Source of the DNA: Pseudomonadota bacterium
Lineage (GTDB): Bacteria; Pseudomonadota; Gammaproteobacteria; Burkholderiales; Burkholderiaceae_C
NCBI GenBank assembly: GCA_018242005.1
Contig: JAFECU010000281.1
Location: 1 to 54,239 of the forward strand
Reading direction: 5' to 3'
DNA length: 54,239 nucleotides
Shown: one piece after another, positions 28,226 through 36,862 of the stretch
How positions within the stretch are numbered: position 1 is the first letter of the stretch
How the letters are laid out: every line of letters begins with the position of its first letter
Made by a program: the position numbers and the translations under genes
Notes under the pieces: model-generated
What the model was told of the DNA's origin: nothing
What the model saw: the letters and a program-made list of their open reading frames with translations, nothing else
Database searches by the model: none

Positions 28226-30048
28226 TGCGGATCTCCTTGCAGTTGCTGTGATGACGCCGCGCAGCCAAAGCGCCGCGCCGCATCGTAGGGAAACACGTCG
28301 TAGACATGGCCGGCCTGTATGCGCTCCTTGTGCGACTGCCAGAACTCCACGTCCAGCAGGTCGGCATGGTGGCGCATGAAGGCCTCGCGCACCGCGCCGT
28401 TGCCGAGCAGAAAGGGGCCGAAGGTCTCGGGGAACACATCGCGCGGGCCCACGGGCCACCAGACTTCGCCGGAAAGCTCGTCCTCCTCGCAGCGCGGCGC
28501 GGGCACGCGGCGGAAGTTGCAGTCGGTCAGGTATTCGATCTCGTCATAGTCATAGAACACCACCTTGCCGTTGCGGGTCATGCCAAAGTTCTTCCACAGC
28601 ATGTCGCCGGGGAAGATGTTGGCGGCCACCAGGTCCTTGATGGCGTTGCCGTATTCAATCACCGCATGCTCCAGGGCGCTAGCGGCCTCGGGCTTGTCCA
28701 CGCCGGCGTCGAAGCATTCCTGCAGGTGGATGTTGAGCGGCACCATGCGCCGTTCTATGTACAGGTGGTTGATGATGACCTCCTGCCGCCCGTCGCCGTC
28801 ACGGTCGCTGATCTCGAGCTGGCTGGGCGCGTGCTTGCGTATCTCCTCGATGATCTCGTCCTCGAAGCGGTCGCGCGGAAAGGCCACCAGGCTGTATTCC
28901 AGCGTGTCGGCCATGCGGCCCACGCGGTCGTGCTGCTTGACCAGGAGGTACTTGGCCTGCACCTGCTCGCGCGTGGTCTCCTTGGGCGCCGGAAAATGGT
29001 CCTTGATGAGCTTGAACACGTAGGGAAAGCTCGGCAGGTCGAACACCAGCATGACCATGCCCTTGATGCCGGGTGCGATGCGGAACTTGTCGCTGGAATA
29101 CTTCAGGTGGTGCAGGAAGTCGCGGTAGAACAGCGTCTTGCCCTGCTTGGCCAGACCCAGCGCGCTGTAGAGCTCGGCACGGGGCTTGCGCGGCATGAGG
29201 CCGCGCAGGAACTGCACGTAGGCGCTGGGGATCTCCATGTCCACCATGAAGTAGGCGCGCGCAAAGCTGAACAGCATCTGCAGGTCGTTCTCGCCAAACA
29301 GCGCCGCGTCGATGACCAGACCGCCGCACTCGCCGTGCAGAACGGGCAGCGCGAACGGCAGTTCGTTGAAGCCATTGATCAGCCTGCCCACCACGTACGC
29401 GCCCTTGTTGCGAAAGAACAGGCTGGACAGCACCTGGATCTGGAAGTTGCTGCGCAGCTTCACGCCGCCCAGGCGCTGCTCCATGGCGCGCGCCACGAAG
29501 GCCACGTCGCGGGGCAGATCCTCAAACGGACGCTGCAGCCCGTAGTCCTCGATCATGCGGGTCAGCGCGGCCGCAAGGCCCTGCTGCGCGGGGTAATAGG
29601 CGCGGTAGGTGGGCCGGGCCTGCGGGTCGTCGCTCTCTATGTATTCGGTGCTGACGGCGGGCCGCACGAAGATGAAGTTGTTGTGAAAATGCGTGCGGTG
29701 CAGGATCTTGGTGGTGACCGAGTTGAAGAAGGTCTCCGCCAGCTCCGGCCGCAGGTGGTTCACCATGAGGCCTATGTAGTGCAGCTTGACCTGGTGCCAC
29801 AGGTCCATGGGCAGGGAGCCGGCCTTGAACTCCTTGTCGAGCCGGCGCACGCATTCCTTGACGCGCAGGTCGTAGAACTCGATGCGCTCGCGCTGCGCGC
29901 GCTGCTGGCCATGCCAGTCGGCCGTCTCGAAACGGTGCTTGGCACGCGCCGATTCGGCGCGGAACAGGCGATAGTGACGGTTGAAGCCGTCCATCATCGC
30001 CTTGGCGATGTCATAGGCCTGCGGAGCGTCGAGTCGTTCGGGGAACAT
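28222..30048 (-). CDS. aceK: Isocitrate dehydrogenase kinase/phosphatase
   Basis: 608-residue bifunctional enzyme that phosphorylates and dephosphorylates isocitrate dehydrogenase, switching carbon between the TCA cycle and the glyoxylate shunt. Visible motifs include [20 protein letters not shown] with the ATP-binding loop, [44 protein letters not shown] (kinase catalytic loop and metal Asp) and [14 protein letters not shown]. Length is normal. It lies 36 bases after the carbonic anhydrase gene and is coupled to the thiolase by ATGA rather than sitting with aceA/aceB as in enterics; this links it to acetyl-CoA-producing leucine catabolism. Confidence 0.97.
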   Translation of the reverse strand: MFPERLDAPQAYDIAKAMMDGFNRHYRLFRAESARAKHRFETADWHGQQRAQRERIEFYDLRVKECVRRLDKEFKAGSLPMDLWHQVKLHYIGLMVNHLRPELAETFFNSVTTKILHRTHFHNNFIFVRPAVSTEYIESDDPQARPTYRAYYPAQQGLAAALTRMIEDYGLQRPFEDLPRDVAFVARAMEQRLGGVKLRSNFQIQVLSSLFFRNKGAYVVGRLINGFNELPFALPVLHGECGGLVIDAALFGENDLQMLFSFARAYFMVDMEIPSAYVQFLRGLMPRKPRAELYSALGLAKQGKTLFYRDFLHHLKYSSDKFRIAPGIKGMVMLVFDLPSFPYVFKLIKDHFPAPKETTREQVQAKYLLVKQHDRVGRMADTLEYSLVAFPRDRFEDEIIEEIRKHAPSQLEISDRDGDGRQEVIINHLYIERRMVPLNIHLQECFDAGVDKPEAASALEHAVIEYGNAIKDLVAANIFPGDMLWKNFGMTRNGKVVFYDYDEIEYLTDCNFRRVPAPRCEEDELSGEVWWPVGPRDVFPETFGPFLLGNGAVREAFMRHHADLLDVEFWQSHKERIQAGHVYDVFPYDAARRFGCAASSQQLQGDPQ

Positions 30049-30084
30049 GACCTGGCCTGCAGAACCGCGCCTGGCGTGGTGCGC

Positions 30085-30747
30085 CTACTTTCGCACGCGG
30101 CTGGCCACCTCGGCCACAGCCTGGCGGTGCGCCTCTTCCAGGCCCGCCACATCAGGCACGGTCATGTGCAGGTTGGTGATCAGGCCGTTGGTCAGGCTGT
30201 AGCACCAGCCATGGAGCTGCACCTTCTGGCCGCGCGCCCAGGCATCCTGCATCACGGTGGAGTGGGCGATGTTGAGCACCTGCTCGATGGCGTTGAGCTC
30301 GCACAGCGCGTCATGGCGCCATTGCAGGTCCAGTCCTTCAAGCAGTTCGGAATGCTTGTCTCGCACATCCTTCACATGGCGGATCCAGTTGTCCGCCAGG
30401 CCGATGCGGGCGTCCTGCAGCGCCGCCAGCACGCCACCGCAGCCGTAGTGGCCCACGACCATCAGATGCTCCACCTTGAGCTGATCGACCGCGTACTGAA
30501 TGGTGGACAGGCAATTCAGGTCAGTGGGAACGACCACGTTGGCAATGTTGCGGTGTACGAACACCTCGCCCGGCTCCAGCCCAGTGATCTGGTTGGCGGG
30601 CACACGGCTGTCGGAGCAGCCTATCCACATGTAGCGCGGCTTTTGCTGCGCCAGCAGGCCGGTGAAGAACCCGGGACGGTCACGCTCCATCCGGGCGGCC
30701 CATTCCTGGTTGTGGGCGAACAGCTCGTCAATGGAGGCGGTGGTCAT
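30085..30747 (-). CDS. can: Beta-class carbonic anhydrase
   Basis: 220-residue zinc enzyme interconverting CO2 and bicarbonate. Zinc ligands are visible: Cys44 in IGCSDSRVPAN (with the Asp46-Arg48 dyad), His100 and Cys103 in GHYGCGGV. It matches E. coli Can (CynT2) in length and motif spacing. The start is the ATG at 30747 with AAGGA nine bases upstream; a TTG two codons earlier is less likely. It lies 53 bases after ivd and 36 before aceK. Bicarbonate is a substrate of methylcrotonyl-CoA carboxylase in leucine degradation, which could explain the position next to ivd. Confidence 0.96.
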   Translation of the reverse strand: MTTASIDELFAHNQEWAARMERDRPGFFTGLLAQQKPRYMWIGCSDSRVPANQITGLEPGEVFVHRNIANVVVPTDLNCLSTIQYAVDQLKVEHLMVVGHYGCGGVLAALQDARIGLADNWIRHVKDVRDKHSELLEGLDLQWRHDALCELNAIEQVLNIAHSTVMQDAWARGQKVQLHGWCYSLTNGLITNLHMTVPDVAGLEEAHRQAVAEVASRVRK

Positions 30748-30800
30748 GGGCAATCCTTTGTTGTTTGCTATCGATGAGGGAGTGGCGCAGCCCGTATCCG

Positions 30801-31991
30801 TCAGCAGGTTTCGGAAAACAGCTCGCGGCCGATCAACATGCGGCGGATCTCGCTGGTGCCGGCGCCGATTTCATAGAGTTTCGCATCGCGCCACAGGCGT
30901 CCCAGCGGGTACTCGTTGATATAGCCGTTGCCGCCGTAGATCTGCACGCCCTCGCCGGCCATCCAGGTGGCCTTCTCGGCCGTCCAAAGAATGACGCTCG
31001 CGCAATCCTTGCGGACCTGGCGCACATGCTCGCTGCCCAGCATGTCCAGGTTCTTGGCCACGGTGTAGGCAAAGCTGCGGCCGGCCTGCAGCACGGTGTA
31101 CATGTCGGCCACCTTGCCCTGGATGAGCTGGAACTCGCCAATGCTCTGGCCGAACTGCTTGCGGTCGTGAATGTAAGGCACGACGTTGTCCATCACCGCC
31201 TGCATGATGCCCAGCGGTCCGCCGGTGAGCACGGCGCGCTCGTAGTCCAGGCCGCTCATCAGCACCTTGGCGCCGCCGTTGACCTGGCCGAGCACGTTCT
31301 CCGCCGGCACCTCCACGTCCTGGAACACCAGCTCGCCCGTGTGGCTGCCGCGCATCCCGAGCTTGTCGAGCTTTTGCGCGATGGAAAAGCCCTTCATGCC
31401 CTTCTCGATCAGGAAGGCCGTGACGCCACGCGCACCCAGCTCGGGCTCGGTCTTGGCGTAGACCACCAGGGTATCGGCATCAGGGCCGTTGGTGATCCAC
31501 ATCTTGCTGCCATTGAGCAGGTAATAGCCGCCCTTGTCCTCGGCCTTGAGCTTCATGCTGATGACGTCCGAGCCGGCGCCCGGTTCGCTCATGGCGAGCG
31601 CCCCGACATGCTCGCCGGAAATCAGCTTGGGCAGGTACCTGGCCTTTTGCGCGGCATTGCCGTTGCGGTTGATCTGGTTCACGCACAGGTTGGAGTGCGC
31701 GCCGTAGGACAGGCCCACCGAGGCGCTGGCGCGCGAGATTTCTTCCATGGCCACCATGTGCGCCAGGTAACCCATGCCCGCACCGCCGAACTCCTCGGGC
31801 ACGGTGATGCCGAGCACACCGAGGTCACCGAGTTTCTTCCAGACGTCCATGGGGAACTGGTCGGTGCGGTCGATCTCGGCCGCACGCGGGGCAATCTCCG
31901 CCTGCGCAAAATCGCGCACGGCGTCGCGCAGCGCATCGATGTCGTCGCCCAACTGGAAGTTCAGGCCTGGCAACTGGGTGGCAATGCTCAT
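30801..31991 (-). CDS. ivd: Isovaleryl-CoA dehydrogenase
   Basis: 396-residue FAD enzyme converting isovaleryl-CoA to 3-methylcrotonyl-CoA in leucine catabolism (also liuA). The catalytic base is in the isovaleryl-CoA-dehydrogenase position, Glu251 in [15 protein letters not shown], while the usual short-chain site reads [10 protein letters not shown] with Ala in place of Glu; both mark the IVD branch. Flavin motifs [12 protein letters not shown] and [11 protein letters not shown] are present. The start is the ATG at 31991 with AGGAG upstream. It lies downstream of liuR and has its own palindromic operator at 32082-32101. The later liu genes (carboxylase, enoyl-CoA hydratase, HMG-CoA lyase) are not here. 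Confidence 0.95.
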   Translation of the reverse strand: MSIATQLPGLNFQLGDDIDALRDAVRDFAQAEIAPRAAEIDRTDQFPMDVWKKLGDLGVLGITVPEEFGGAGMGYLAHMVAMEEISRASASVGLSYGAHSNLCVNQINRNGNAAQKARYLPKLISGEHVGALAMSEPGAGSDVISMKLKAEDKGGYYLLNGSKMWITNGPDADTLVVYAKTEPELGARGVTAFLIEKGMKGFSIAQKLDKLGMRGSHTGELVFQDVEVPAENVLGQVNGGAKVLMSGLDYERAVLTGGPLGIMQAVMDNVVPYIHDRKQFGQSIGEFQLIQGKVADMYTVLQAGRSFAYTVAKNLDMLGSEHVRQVRKDCASVILWTAEKATWMAGEGVQIYGGNGYINEYPLGRLWRDAKLYEIGAGTSEIRRMLIGRELFSETC

Positions 31992-32081
31992 GAGGGGTCT
32001 CCTGGATTGAGGGTGATCACGGCGGGCTTCGGACGCGCCCTGTCGCCGTTGACCGCGAGCGCTGATCACGGCGCGTACAAA

Positions 32082-32101
32082 TGACGTTTACGTAAACGTC
32101 A
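32082..32101. promoter_or_regulatory. LiuR operator upstream of ivd
   Basis: TGACGTTTACGTAAACGTCA is a perfect 20-base palindrome, 90 bases before the ivd start and 14 bases after the liuR stop. It matches the MerR-type LiuR motif known from proteobacterial leucine-catabolism regulons. The same half-site recurs at 32515-32536 before liuR. Confidence 0.85.
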
Positions 32102-32115
32102 AATTATGCCGAACT

Positions 32116-32511
32116 TTAGGTCTTCGGTGGTTCGATTTTTGCAAGCAGTTCGACGGCCTCTCGTTCGTGCTCGCGCACCTCATCCAGATTGGCCTGCAAA
32201 TCCCTCATCTGCGCTTCGAGCTGCTTGCGATGCTGGGCCAACACCTCCAGAAACTTGCGCAATTGCACCCCCGTATCGCGGGGACTGTCATAGAGGTCGA
32301 TGATTTCCTTGGCCTCATTCAACGACAGGCCCAGGCGCTTGGCACGCAGTGTGAGCTTTAGCCGCGTGCGGTCGCGTGCGCTGTAGACGCGGCTACGGCC
32401 GCCAGGGCCGGCCCGTTCGGGCTGGAGCAGGCCCATGTCTTCATAAAAACGCATGGCGCGGGTGGTGAGGTCAAACTCCCGGGCAAGGTCACTGATGGTA
32501 TAGGTAGCCAT
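32116..32511 (-). CDS. liuR: MerR family regulator of leucine/isovalerate catabolism
   Basis: 131 residues. The N-terminal MerR winged helix (TYTISDLAREFDLTTRAMRF, YEDMGLLQPERAG, RVYSARDRTRLKLTLRAKRL) is followed by a long dimerisation coiled coil (about 80-125, VLAQHRKQLEAQMRDLQANL). There is no cysteine metal site, so it is not a metal sensor. Position before ivd and the paired palindromes identify it as LiuR; in characterised relatives the effector is a branched-chain acyl-CoA or related metabolite. The operator at 32515-32536 abuts its start codon, so it should control its own expression. Confidence 0.93.
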   Translation of the reverse strand: MATYTISDLAREFDLTTRAMRFYEDMGLLQPERAGPGGRSRVYSARDRTRLKLTLRAKRLGLSLNEAKEIIDLYDSPRDTGVQLRKFLEVLAQHRKQLEAQMRDLQANLDEVREHEREAVELLAKIEPPKT

Positions 32512-32514
32512 GAA

Positions 32515-32536
32515 TTGACGTTAACGTGAACGTCAA
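32515..32536. promoter_or_regulatory. LiuR operator upstream of liuR
   Basis: TTGACGTTAAC followed by GTGAACGTCAA: 11-base arms with a single mismatched pair, starting three bases before the liuR ATG. It would block transcription or initiation of liuR when bound, giving autoregulation. Confidence 0.8.
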
Positions 32537-32753
32537 TACTACCCCAGCAGTGAGTGCCCAGCGATCCCACATTCGCGCCCGCTGACCTTGCCCTTGTTTT
32601 GGGGAGTTCCTGCCCCGCAGCTCACGTGAGCTTTCTTGCCGCGCCTCGTACCAGCGCTGGTCGTGTTGCCACGTCGTAGCGGTGGGGCTGCGCCACGAAG
32701 CTCACCGCCGTGAACAAGGTAAGTGGCGCCGCCTGGGGCCGATGGTGGATGAA
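32537..32753. other. Non-coding stretch between liuR and the split tRNA
   Basis: 217 bases between the 5' side of liuR and the 3' end of the tRNA, both on the minus strand. Short GC-rich dyads are present (CAGCTCACGTGAGCT near 32615, CCAGCGCTGG near 32650). The liuR promoter should lie here. No open frame with coding character or clear terminator for the tRNA was found. Confidence 0.5.
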
Positions 32754-33081
32754 TGGTAGGCCGTGCTGGGCTCGAACCAGCGACCAAAGGATTCAAGTTT
32801 GCGTGGGTTTCCCCACTCCTTGGACTATCTCACCGCCCACAGCCGAACTGTTGGGGCGCCGGGCGCTCATGGGACGCTTATCGGATGGGCTCCTCACGTC
32901 CTAGTCTCTGCACCTTCCCGCCTACCGGTCCTGCGACCTGCCTTTCGGCGGGCTTGGCTCAAGGTTGCCATGGCTTGCGCTGTAGGGTTCCTTGAATTCA
33001 CCCGGTTTTCCAATGAGGCTCTCGCCCCATGGTCACCATTTTTGATGAGTCCTCTGCTCTAACCAACTGAGCTAACGGCCC
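32754..33081 (-). tRNA. tRNA with CAU anticodon (probably tRNA-Ile2), interrupted by a group I intron
   Basis: The 5' exon (33081-33045, 37 nt) begins GGGCCGTTAGCTCAGTTGG and ends in GGACTCAT, the anticodon CAT being at 33047-33045. The 3' exon (32793-32754, 40 nt) begins AATCCTTTGGTCG, contains the T-arm GCTGG-TTCGAGC-CCAGC and ends in an encoded CCA. Joined, they give a full 77-nt cloverleaf: acceptor GGGCCGT/ACGGCCT, D arm GCTC/GAGC, anticodon stem GAGGA/TCCTT. The first acceptor pair is G-U. The TTTGGTCGCTGG part resembles tRNA-Ile2, whose C34 is changed to lysidine by TilS; elongator tRNA-Met is the alternative. The 251-nt insertion sits after position 36. Confidence 0.93.
32794..33044 (-). 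ncRNA. Group I self-splicing intron (IC3, Azoarcus type) in the tRNA anticodon loop
   Basis: 251 nt, without an ORF. The hallmarks are in order on the minus strand. An internal guide GTGA (33036-33033) pairs with the exon end TCAT, with the required G-U at the splice site. P4 is TCAAGG (32995-32990) with CCTTGA (32964-32959), followed by GAGCCAAGCC. The P7 strands are GACTA in GTGCAGAGACTAG (32906-32902) and TAGTC in GAGATAGTCC (32827-32823). P9 is GTGGG-GAAA-CCCAC (32816-32803). The terminal G is at 32794. These blocks match what I recall of the Azoarcus tRNA-Ile(CAU) ribozyme, including the P9 GAAA tetraloop, but the intron is about 45 nt longer, mostly in the P8 region. Confidence 0.93.
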
Positions 33082-33166
33082 ATTCATACCAAAACCATCA
33101 TTGTGCCTGCTCGGCATGCGCCTTACGCACGCCGACCAAGCCTATTTCATCTCCAGTGGATCGACC

Positions 33167-33201
33167 ATGAGTCCTCCGCTCCATCAACTGAGCGAACCCT
33201 C
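33167..33201 (-). pseudogene. Decayed 5' half of a tRNA
   Basis: Read on the minus strand, GGGTTCGCTCAGTTGATGG then AGCGGAGGACTCAT closely follows the 5' exon of the neighbouring split tRNA (D-arm, anticodon stem, CAT). It stops at the same anticodon position and continues into GGTCGATCC, which may be a T-loop remnant. No acceptor stem or 3' half is present. It looks like a relic of a duplicated tRNA gene, 85 bases upstream of the intact one. The rest of the gap to hrcA shows nothing recognisable. Confidence 0.6.
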
Positions 33202-33253
33202 ATGAGGCGCCAGCCGCGCCAAATGCGCCGTGCACAACCGCGCATTGTATGCG

Positions 33254-34258
33254 TTACTTGTGGTGGCTCAGGGCGGTGGACACCAGTTTGGAGGTGATGT
33301 CCACGATCTGAATCATGCGGTCGTAGGGCATGCGCGTGGGGCCTATCACTCCCAGGGTGCCGACCACCTGGCCGTCCACCTCGTAGGGCGCGCTGACCAC
33401 GGATAGCTCCTCGAAAGGCACGACCTGGCTTTCGCCGCCGATAAAGATGCGCACGCCCTCGGCGCGGCTGGAGATGTCCAGCAGGCGCAGGATCTGCGTC
33501 TTTTGCTCGAACAGGTCGAAGGCCCGGCGCAGGTGGCTCATGTCGCCCGAAAAGTCGCTCACGGACAGAAGGTTGCGCTCGCCAGAGAATACAACCTCGT
33601 CCCGCGATTCGGACATGGCCTCGGTACTCACGCTCACGGCCGCCTGCATCAGCACCGCGATCTCGCCGCGCAGCCTGTCCACCTCCAGCCTGAGCCGCTC
33701 GCGCACCTGCTCCATGGCCAGGCCGGCATAGTGGGCGTTGAGGAAGTTGGCGGCCTCCACCAGCTGCGACTGGGTGTAGTCGGACTCGGTGAACAGCACA
33801 CGATTTTGCACATCGCCGTCGGGCGAGACGATGATGACCAATAGCCGCCTCTCCGACAGGCGCAAAAACTCGATATGCCGGAACACCGAGGCGCGGCGCG
33901 GCGCCATGACCACGCCCACGAACTGCGACAGGCTGGACAGCAGATGCGCGGCATTGGCGATGACCTTCTGCGGCTGCTCGGGCTTGATCTGCAGGGCCGG
34001 CAGCTGCTCCTGCTGGACCGTGAGCATGGTGTCCACAAACAAGCGATAGCCCTTGGCCGTGGGCACCCGGCCGGCAGAGGTATGGGGGCTCGCAATAAGC
34101 CCCAGCTCCTCAAGGTCTGCCATCACGTTGCGTATGGTGGCAGGAGACAATTCAAGGCCCGATGCCCGCGACAAGGTTCTGGAGCCCACCGGCTGCCCGT
34201 CGGCGATGTAGCGCTCGACCAGAGCCTTGAGCAACAACTTGGAGCGGTCATCCAGCAT
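33254..34258 (-). CDS. hrcA: Heat-inducible transcription repressor HrcA
   Basis: 334-residue repressor of groE/dnaK operons that binds CIRCE and is kept active by GroEL. The N-terminal winged helix ([38 protein letters not shown]) is followed by [20 protein letters not shown], a family signature, then the GAF-like dimerisation domain ([13 protein letters not shown]) and [20 protein letters not shown]. The start is the ATG at 34258; a TTG directly before it is in frame. It is divergent from nadK, with 28 bases between. No CIRCE inverted repeat is visible near it, so it is probably not autoregulated through CIRCE. Confidence 0.96.
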   Translation of the reverse strand: MLDDRSKLLLKALVERYIADGQPVGSRTLSRASGLELSPATIRNVMADLEELGLIASPHTSAGRVPTAKGYRLFVDTMLTVQQEQLPALQIKPEQPQKVIANAAHLLSSLSQFVGVVMAPRRASVFRHIEFLRLSERRLLVIIVSPDGDVQNRVLFTESDYTQSQLVEAANFLNAHYAGLAMEQVRERLRLEVDRLRGEIAVLMQAAVSVSTEAMSESRDEVVFSGERNLLSVSDFSGDMSHLRRAFDLFEQKTQILRLLDISSRAEGVRIFIGGESQVVPFEELSVVSAPYEVDGQVVGTLGVIGPTRMPYDRMIQIVDITSKLVSTALSHHK

Positions 34259-34286
34259 CAAGCCATTTTAATGATGTAATTTCCGC

Positions 34287-35183
34287 ATGAAACCCATCTT
34301 CCGTCGCGTCGCCATCATAGGCAAATACCAGGTACCCGTTGCCGGTGCGCCATCGGACAGCTCGCGGCAGATCATCGAGAGCATCGCCCAGTTCGTTGCT
34401 CAGCAGGAATGCGAGCCCACGCTGGAGGCCGAGACGGCGGCCAGCACCGGCCTCTGCGGCTATCACACGCTGGACGTGGACGAGATTGGCGGCCACTGCG
34501 ACCTGTGCCTGGTCGTGGGCGGCGACGGCACCATGCTCGGCGTGGGTCGCAAGCTGGCGGCCTATGGCACTCCGCTGGTGGGCATCAACCAGGGGCGGCT
34601 GGGCTTCATCACCGACATTCCGCTGCAGGGCTACCAGGAGGCGCTGACCCCCATATTGCACGGTGACTATGAGGAAGACGTGCGCCCGCTGATGCAGGCA
34701 CGCGTGGAGCGTGCGGGGGAGTCCGTTTTCGAGGCCCTGGCATTCAACGACGTGGTGGTCAACCGTGGTTCCACCTCCGGCATGGTGGAGCTGCGCGTCG
34801 AGGTGGATGGCGTATTTGTGTCCAACCAGCGCGCCGACGGCCTGATCGTTGCCTCGCCCACGGGTTCCACCGCATACGCGCTGTCGGCCGGCGGACCCAT
34901 GCTGCACCCCTTGATCCCGGGCTGGGTGCTGGTGCCGATCGCGCCGCACACCTTGTCCAACCGGCCCATCGTGCTGCCCGACACCGCCGAGATTGCCATC
35001 GAGGTGGCAGGCGGGCGCGACATCAGCGCCAACTTCGACATGCAGTCGCTGGCCTCGCTGCAGCATGGCGACCGTGTGCTGGTACGGCGATCGGCCCACC
35101 GCGTTTGCTTTCTGCACCCACGCGGCTGGAGCTTCTTTTCGACCCTGCGCAGGAAGCTGCGCTGGAACGAGGGAGGATCCTGA
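34287..35183 (+). CDS. nadK: NAD kinase
   Basis: 298-residue cytoplasmic enzyme making NADP+ from NAD+ and ATP. The diagnostic GGDGT motif is in [16 protein letters not shown] (about residue 75), followed by the NE/D motif FNDVVVNRG (about 153) and the glycine-rich [15 protein letters not shown] (about 190). Length and order match bacterial PpnK. It is the first gene of nadK-recN-rapZ, with a 2-base gap to recN. Confidence 0.97.
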   Translation: MKPIFRRVAIIGKYQVPVAGAPSDSSRQIIESIAQFVAQQECEPTLEAETAASTGLCGYHTLDVDEIGGHCDLCLVVGGDGTMLGVGRKLAAYGTPLVGINQGRLGFITDIPLQGYQEALTPILHGDYEEDVRPLMQARVERAGESVFEALAFNDVVVNRGSTSGMVELRVEVDGVFVSNQRADGLIVASPTGSTAYALSAGGPMLHPLIPGWVLVPIAPHTLSNRPIVLPDTAEIAIEVAGGRDISANFDMQSLASLQHGDRVLVRRSAHRVCFLHPRGWSFFSTLRRKLRWNEGGS

Positions 35184-35185
35184 GC

Positions 35186-36859
35186 ATGGCCCTGAGGCGC
35201 ATTGCGCTGCGCGACTTCGTCATCGTGCAGGCGCTGGATCTGGATCTGCACGCAGGCTTCACGGTGCTCACGGGCGAAACCGGCGCAGGCAAATCCATAT
35301 TGATCGACGCACTGCAGTTGCTGCTGGGCGCGCGTGCCGACACGGGCGTGATCCGCGAGGGCGCCGAACGCACCGACCTCTGCGCCGAATTTGACACCAG
35401 CCCGGCCGCCCTGGCCGCCTGGCTCGACGAGGCCGGCTTTCCTCAGGACGACCCGCTGCTGCTGCGCCGCACCGTGGACCTGCAGGGCAAGAGCCGCGCC
35501 TGGATCAACGGCATACCGGCCACGGCGGCGCAGATGCGCGCCCTGGGCGAGCACCTGCTGGACATCCACGGCCAGCACGCCTGGCAGAGCCTGACGCGAC
35601 CCGAGGCCGTGCGCGGCCTGCTTGACGCCTATGCCGGCGTGCAAGTGCAGCCGCTGGGGGCGCTGTGGACGGCCTGGCGCGACGCGCAAAAAGCGCTGGC
35701 CCATGCGCGCAGCGCGCAGGACTCGCTACAGCAGGAGCGCGAGCGCCTGCAATGGCAAATTGGCGAGGTCGACAAGCTCGCGCCGCGCGAGGGCGAGTGG
35801 GACGAGCTCAACGCCAGCCACGCCCGCCTGTCAAATGCCCAGGCGCTGCTGGACAACGCCCAGGGCGCGCTGATGGCGCTGCAGGGCGAAGACGCCGGCG
35901 GCGCCCTGAGCGCGCTGGCCCAGGCCCGCCAGCTGCTGCAGGTCTATGAGCATTTGGACGAGTCCTTCCGCGCCCTGGGCGAGGTGCTGGACTCCTGCAT
36001 CGCCCAGGCCGACGACGTGGCCCACTCGCTGCAGGGCTATCTGCGCCACGCCGAGCCCGACCCCGATGCATTGGAGCGGCTCGATGCTCGCCTGTCGCAA
36101 TGGCTGCAGCTGGCCCGCCGCTACAAGCGCACGCCGGCCGAGCTGCCGGGGCTGCTCCACGGCTGGAAGGAAGCCCTGCGTCGCCTGGACGACGCCGCCG
36201 ACCTGGCCGCGCTCGAAGCCGCCGAGCAGGCCCACGGCGGAGCCTACCTCAAGGCCGCGCGCGCCCTGTCGCAAAAGCGCGCCAAGGCCGCACCCGGGCT
36301 GGCAGAGGCCATCACCGAGGCCATGCAGGGCCTGGGCATGACGGGCGGACGCTTCGAGGTGCAGGTGGGCAGGGCCGCCGAGCCCGGAGCACATGGCCTG
36401 GATCAGGTGGCCTTCCTCGTCAGCAGCCATCCGGGCATGACGCCGCGCCCCGTGGGCAAGGTGGCCTCGGGTGGCGAGCTCTCGCGCATCGCGCTGGCCA
36501 TATCGGTCACCACGAGTACGCTGGGCGAGGCGCCCACGCTGATCTTCGACGAGGTCGATTCCGGCGTGGGCGGCGCCGTCGCCGAGACCGTGGGCCGGCT
36601 CATGCAGCAGCTTGGCCGCTCGCGCCAGGTGCTGGCCGTCACCCACCTGCCCCAGGTGGCGGCCTGTGCGGATCACCACCTGGTCGTCTCCAAGCACCGC
36701 CACGTCGGGGGCACGACCAGCGCCGTGGCCTCCGCCGGCGCCGAGCAGCGCGTTGCCGAGATCGCGCGCATGCTGGGCGGCGAGCATCTGTCCCCGACCA
36801 CCTTGGCACATGCCCGCGAGATGCTCGGCGGTGCACGTGCCGCCACCGCAGCGGGTTGA
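35186..36859 (+). CDS. recN: DNA repair protein RecN
   Basis: 557-residue SMC-like ATPase acting in double-strand break repair. Walker A is in FTVLTGETGAGKSILIDALQ (about residue 25). A central coiled coil with short arms follows (about 150-370, for example SLQQERERLQWQIGEVDK). The C-terminal ABC signature is SGGELSRIALAI and Walker B is TLIFDEVDSGVGGAVAE. The frame is open upstream within nadK, but the ATG at 35186 has GGAGG nine bases before it. No LexA box was recognised because the gene is embedded in an operon. Confidence 0.97.
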   Translation: MALRRIALRDFVIVQALDLDLHAGFTVLTGETGAGKSILIDALQLLLGARADTGVIREGAERTDLCAEFDTSPAALAAWLDEAGFPQDDPLLLRRTVDLQGKSRAWINGIPATAAQMRALGEHLLDIHGQHAWQSLTRPEAVRGLLDAYAGVQVQPLGALWTAWRDAQKALAHARSAQDSLQQERERLQWQIGEVDKLAPREGEWDELNASHARLSNAQALLDNAQGALMALQGEDAGGALSALAQARQLLQVYEHLDESFRALGEVLDSCIAQADDVAHSLQGYLRHAEPDPDALERLDARLSQWLQLARRYKRTPAELPGLLHGWKEALRRLDDAADLAALEAAEQAHGGAYLKAARALSQKRAKAAPGLAEAITEAMQGLGMTGGRFEVQVGRAAEPGAHGLDQVAFLVSSHPGMTPRPVGKVASGGELSRIALAISVTTSTLGEAPTLIFDEVDSGVGGAVAETVGRLMQQLGRSRQVLAVTHLPQVAACADHHLVVSKHRHVGGTTSAVASAGAEQRVAEIARMLGGEHLSPTTLAHAREMLGGARAATAAG

Positions 36860-36862
36860 GCC

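Noticed and set aside
28306-30777. An 823-codon open frame on the plus strand opposite aceK and carbonic anhydrase, the longest frame in the region.
   Set aside because: It is antisense to two unmistakable enzymes; its product is His/Val/Leu-rich low-complexity sequence with no motif, a typical high-GC shadow.
32753-33062. Short plus-strand open frames across the split tRNA region.
   Set aside because: The sequence is fully explained by tRNA exons and a structured intron on the other strand.
33202-34286. CIRCE element expected with hrcA.
   Set aside because: No TTAGCACTC-N9-GAGTGCTAA or close variant was seen on either strand near hrcA.
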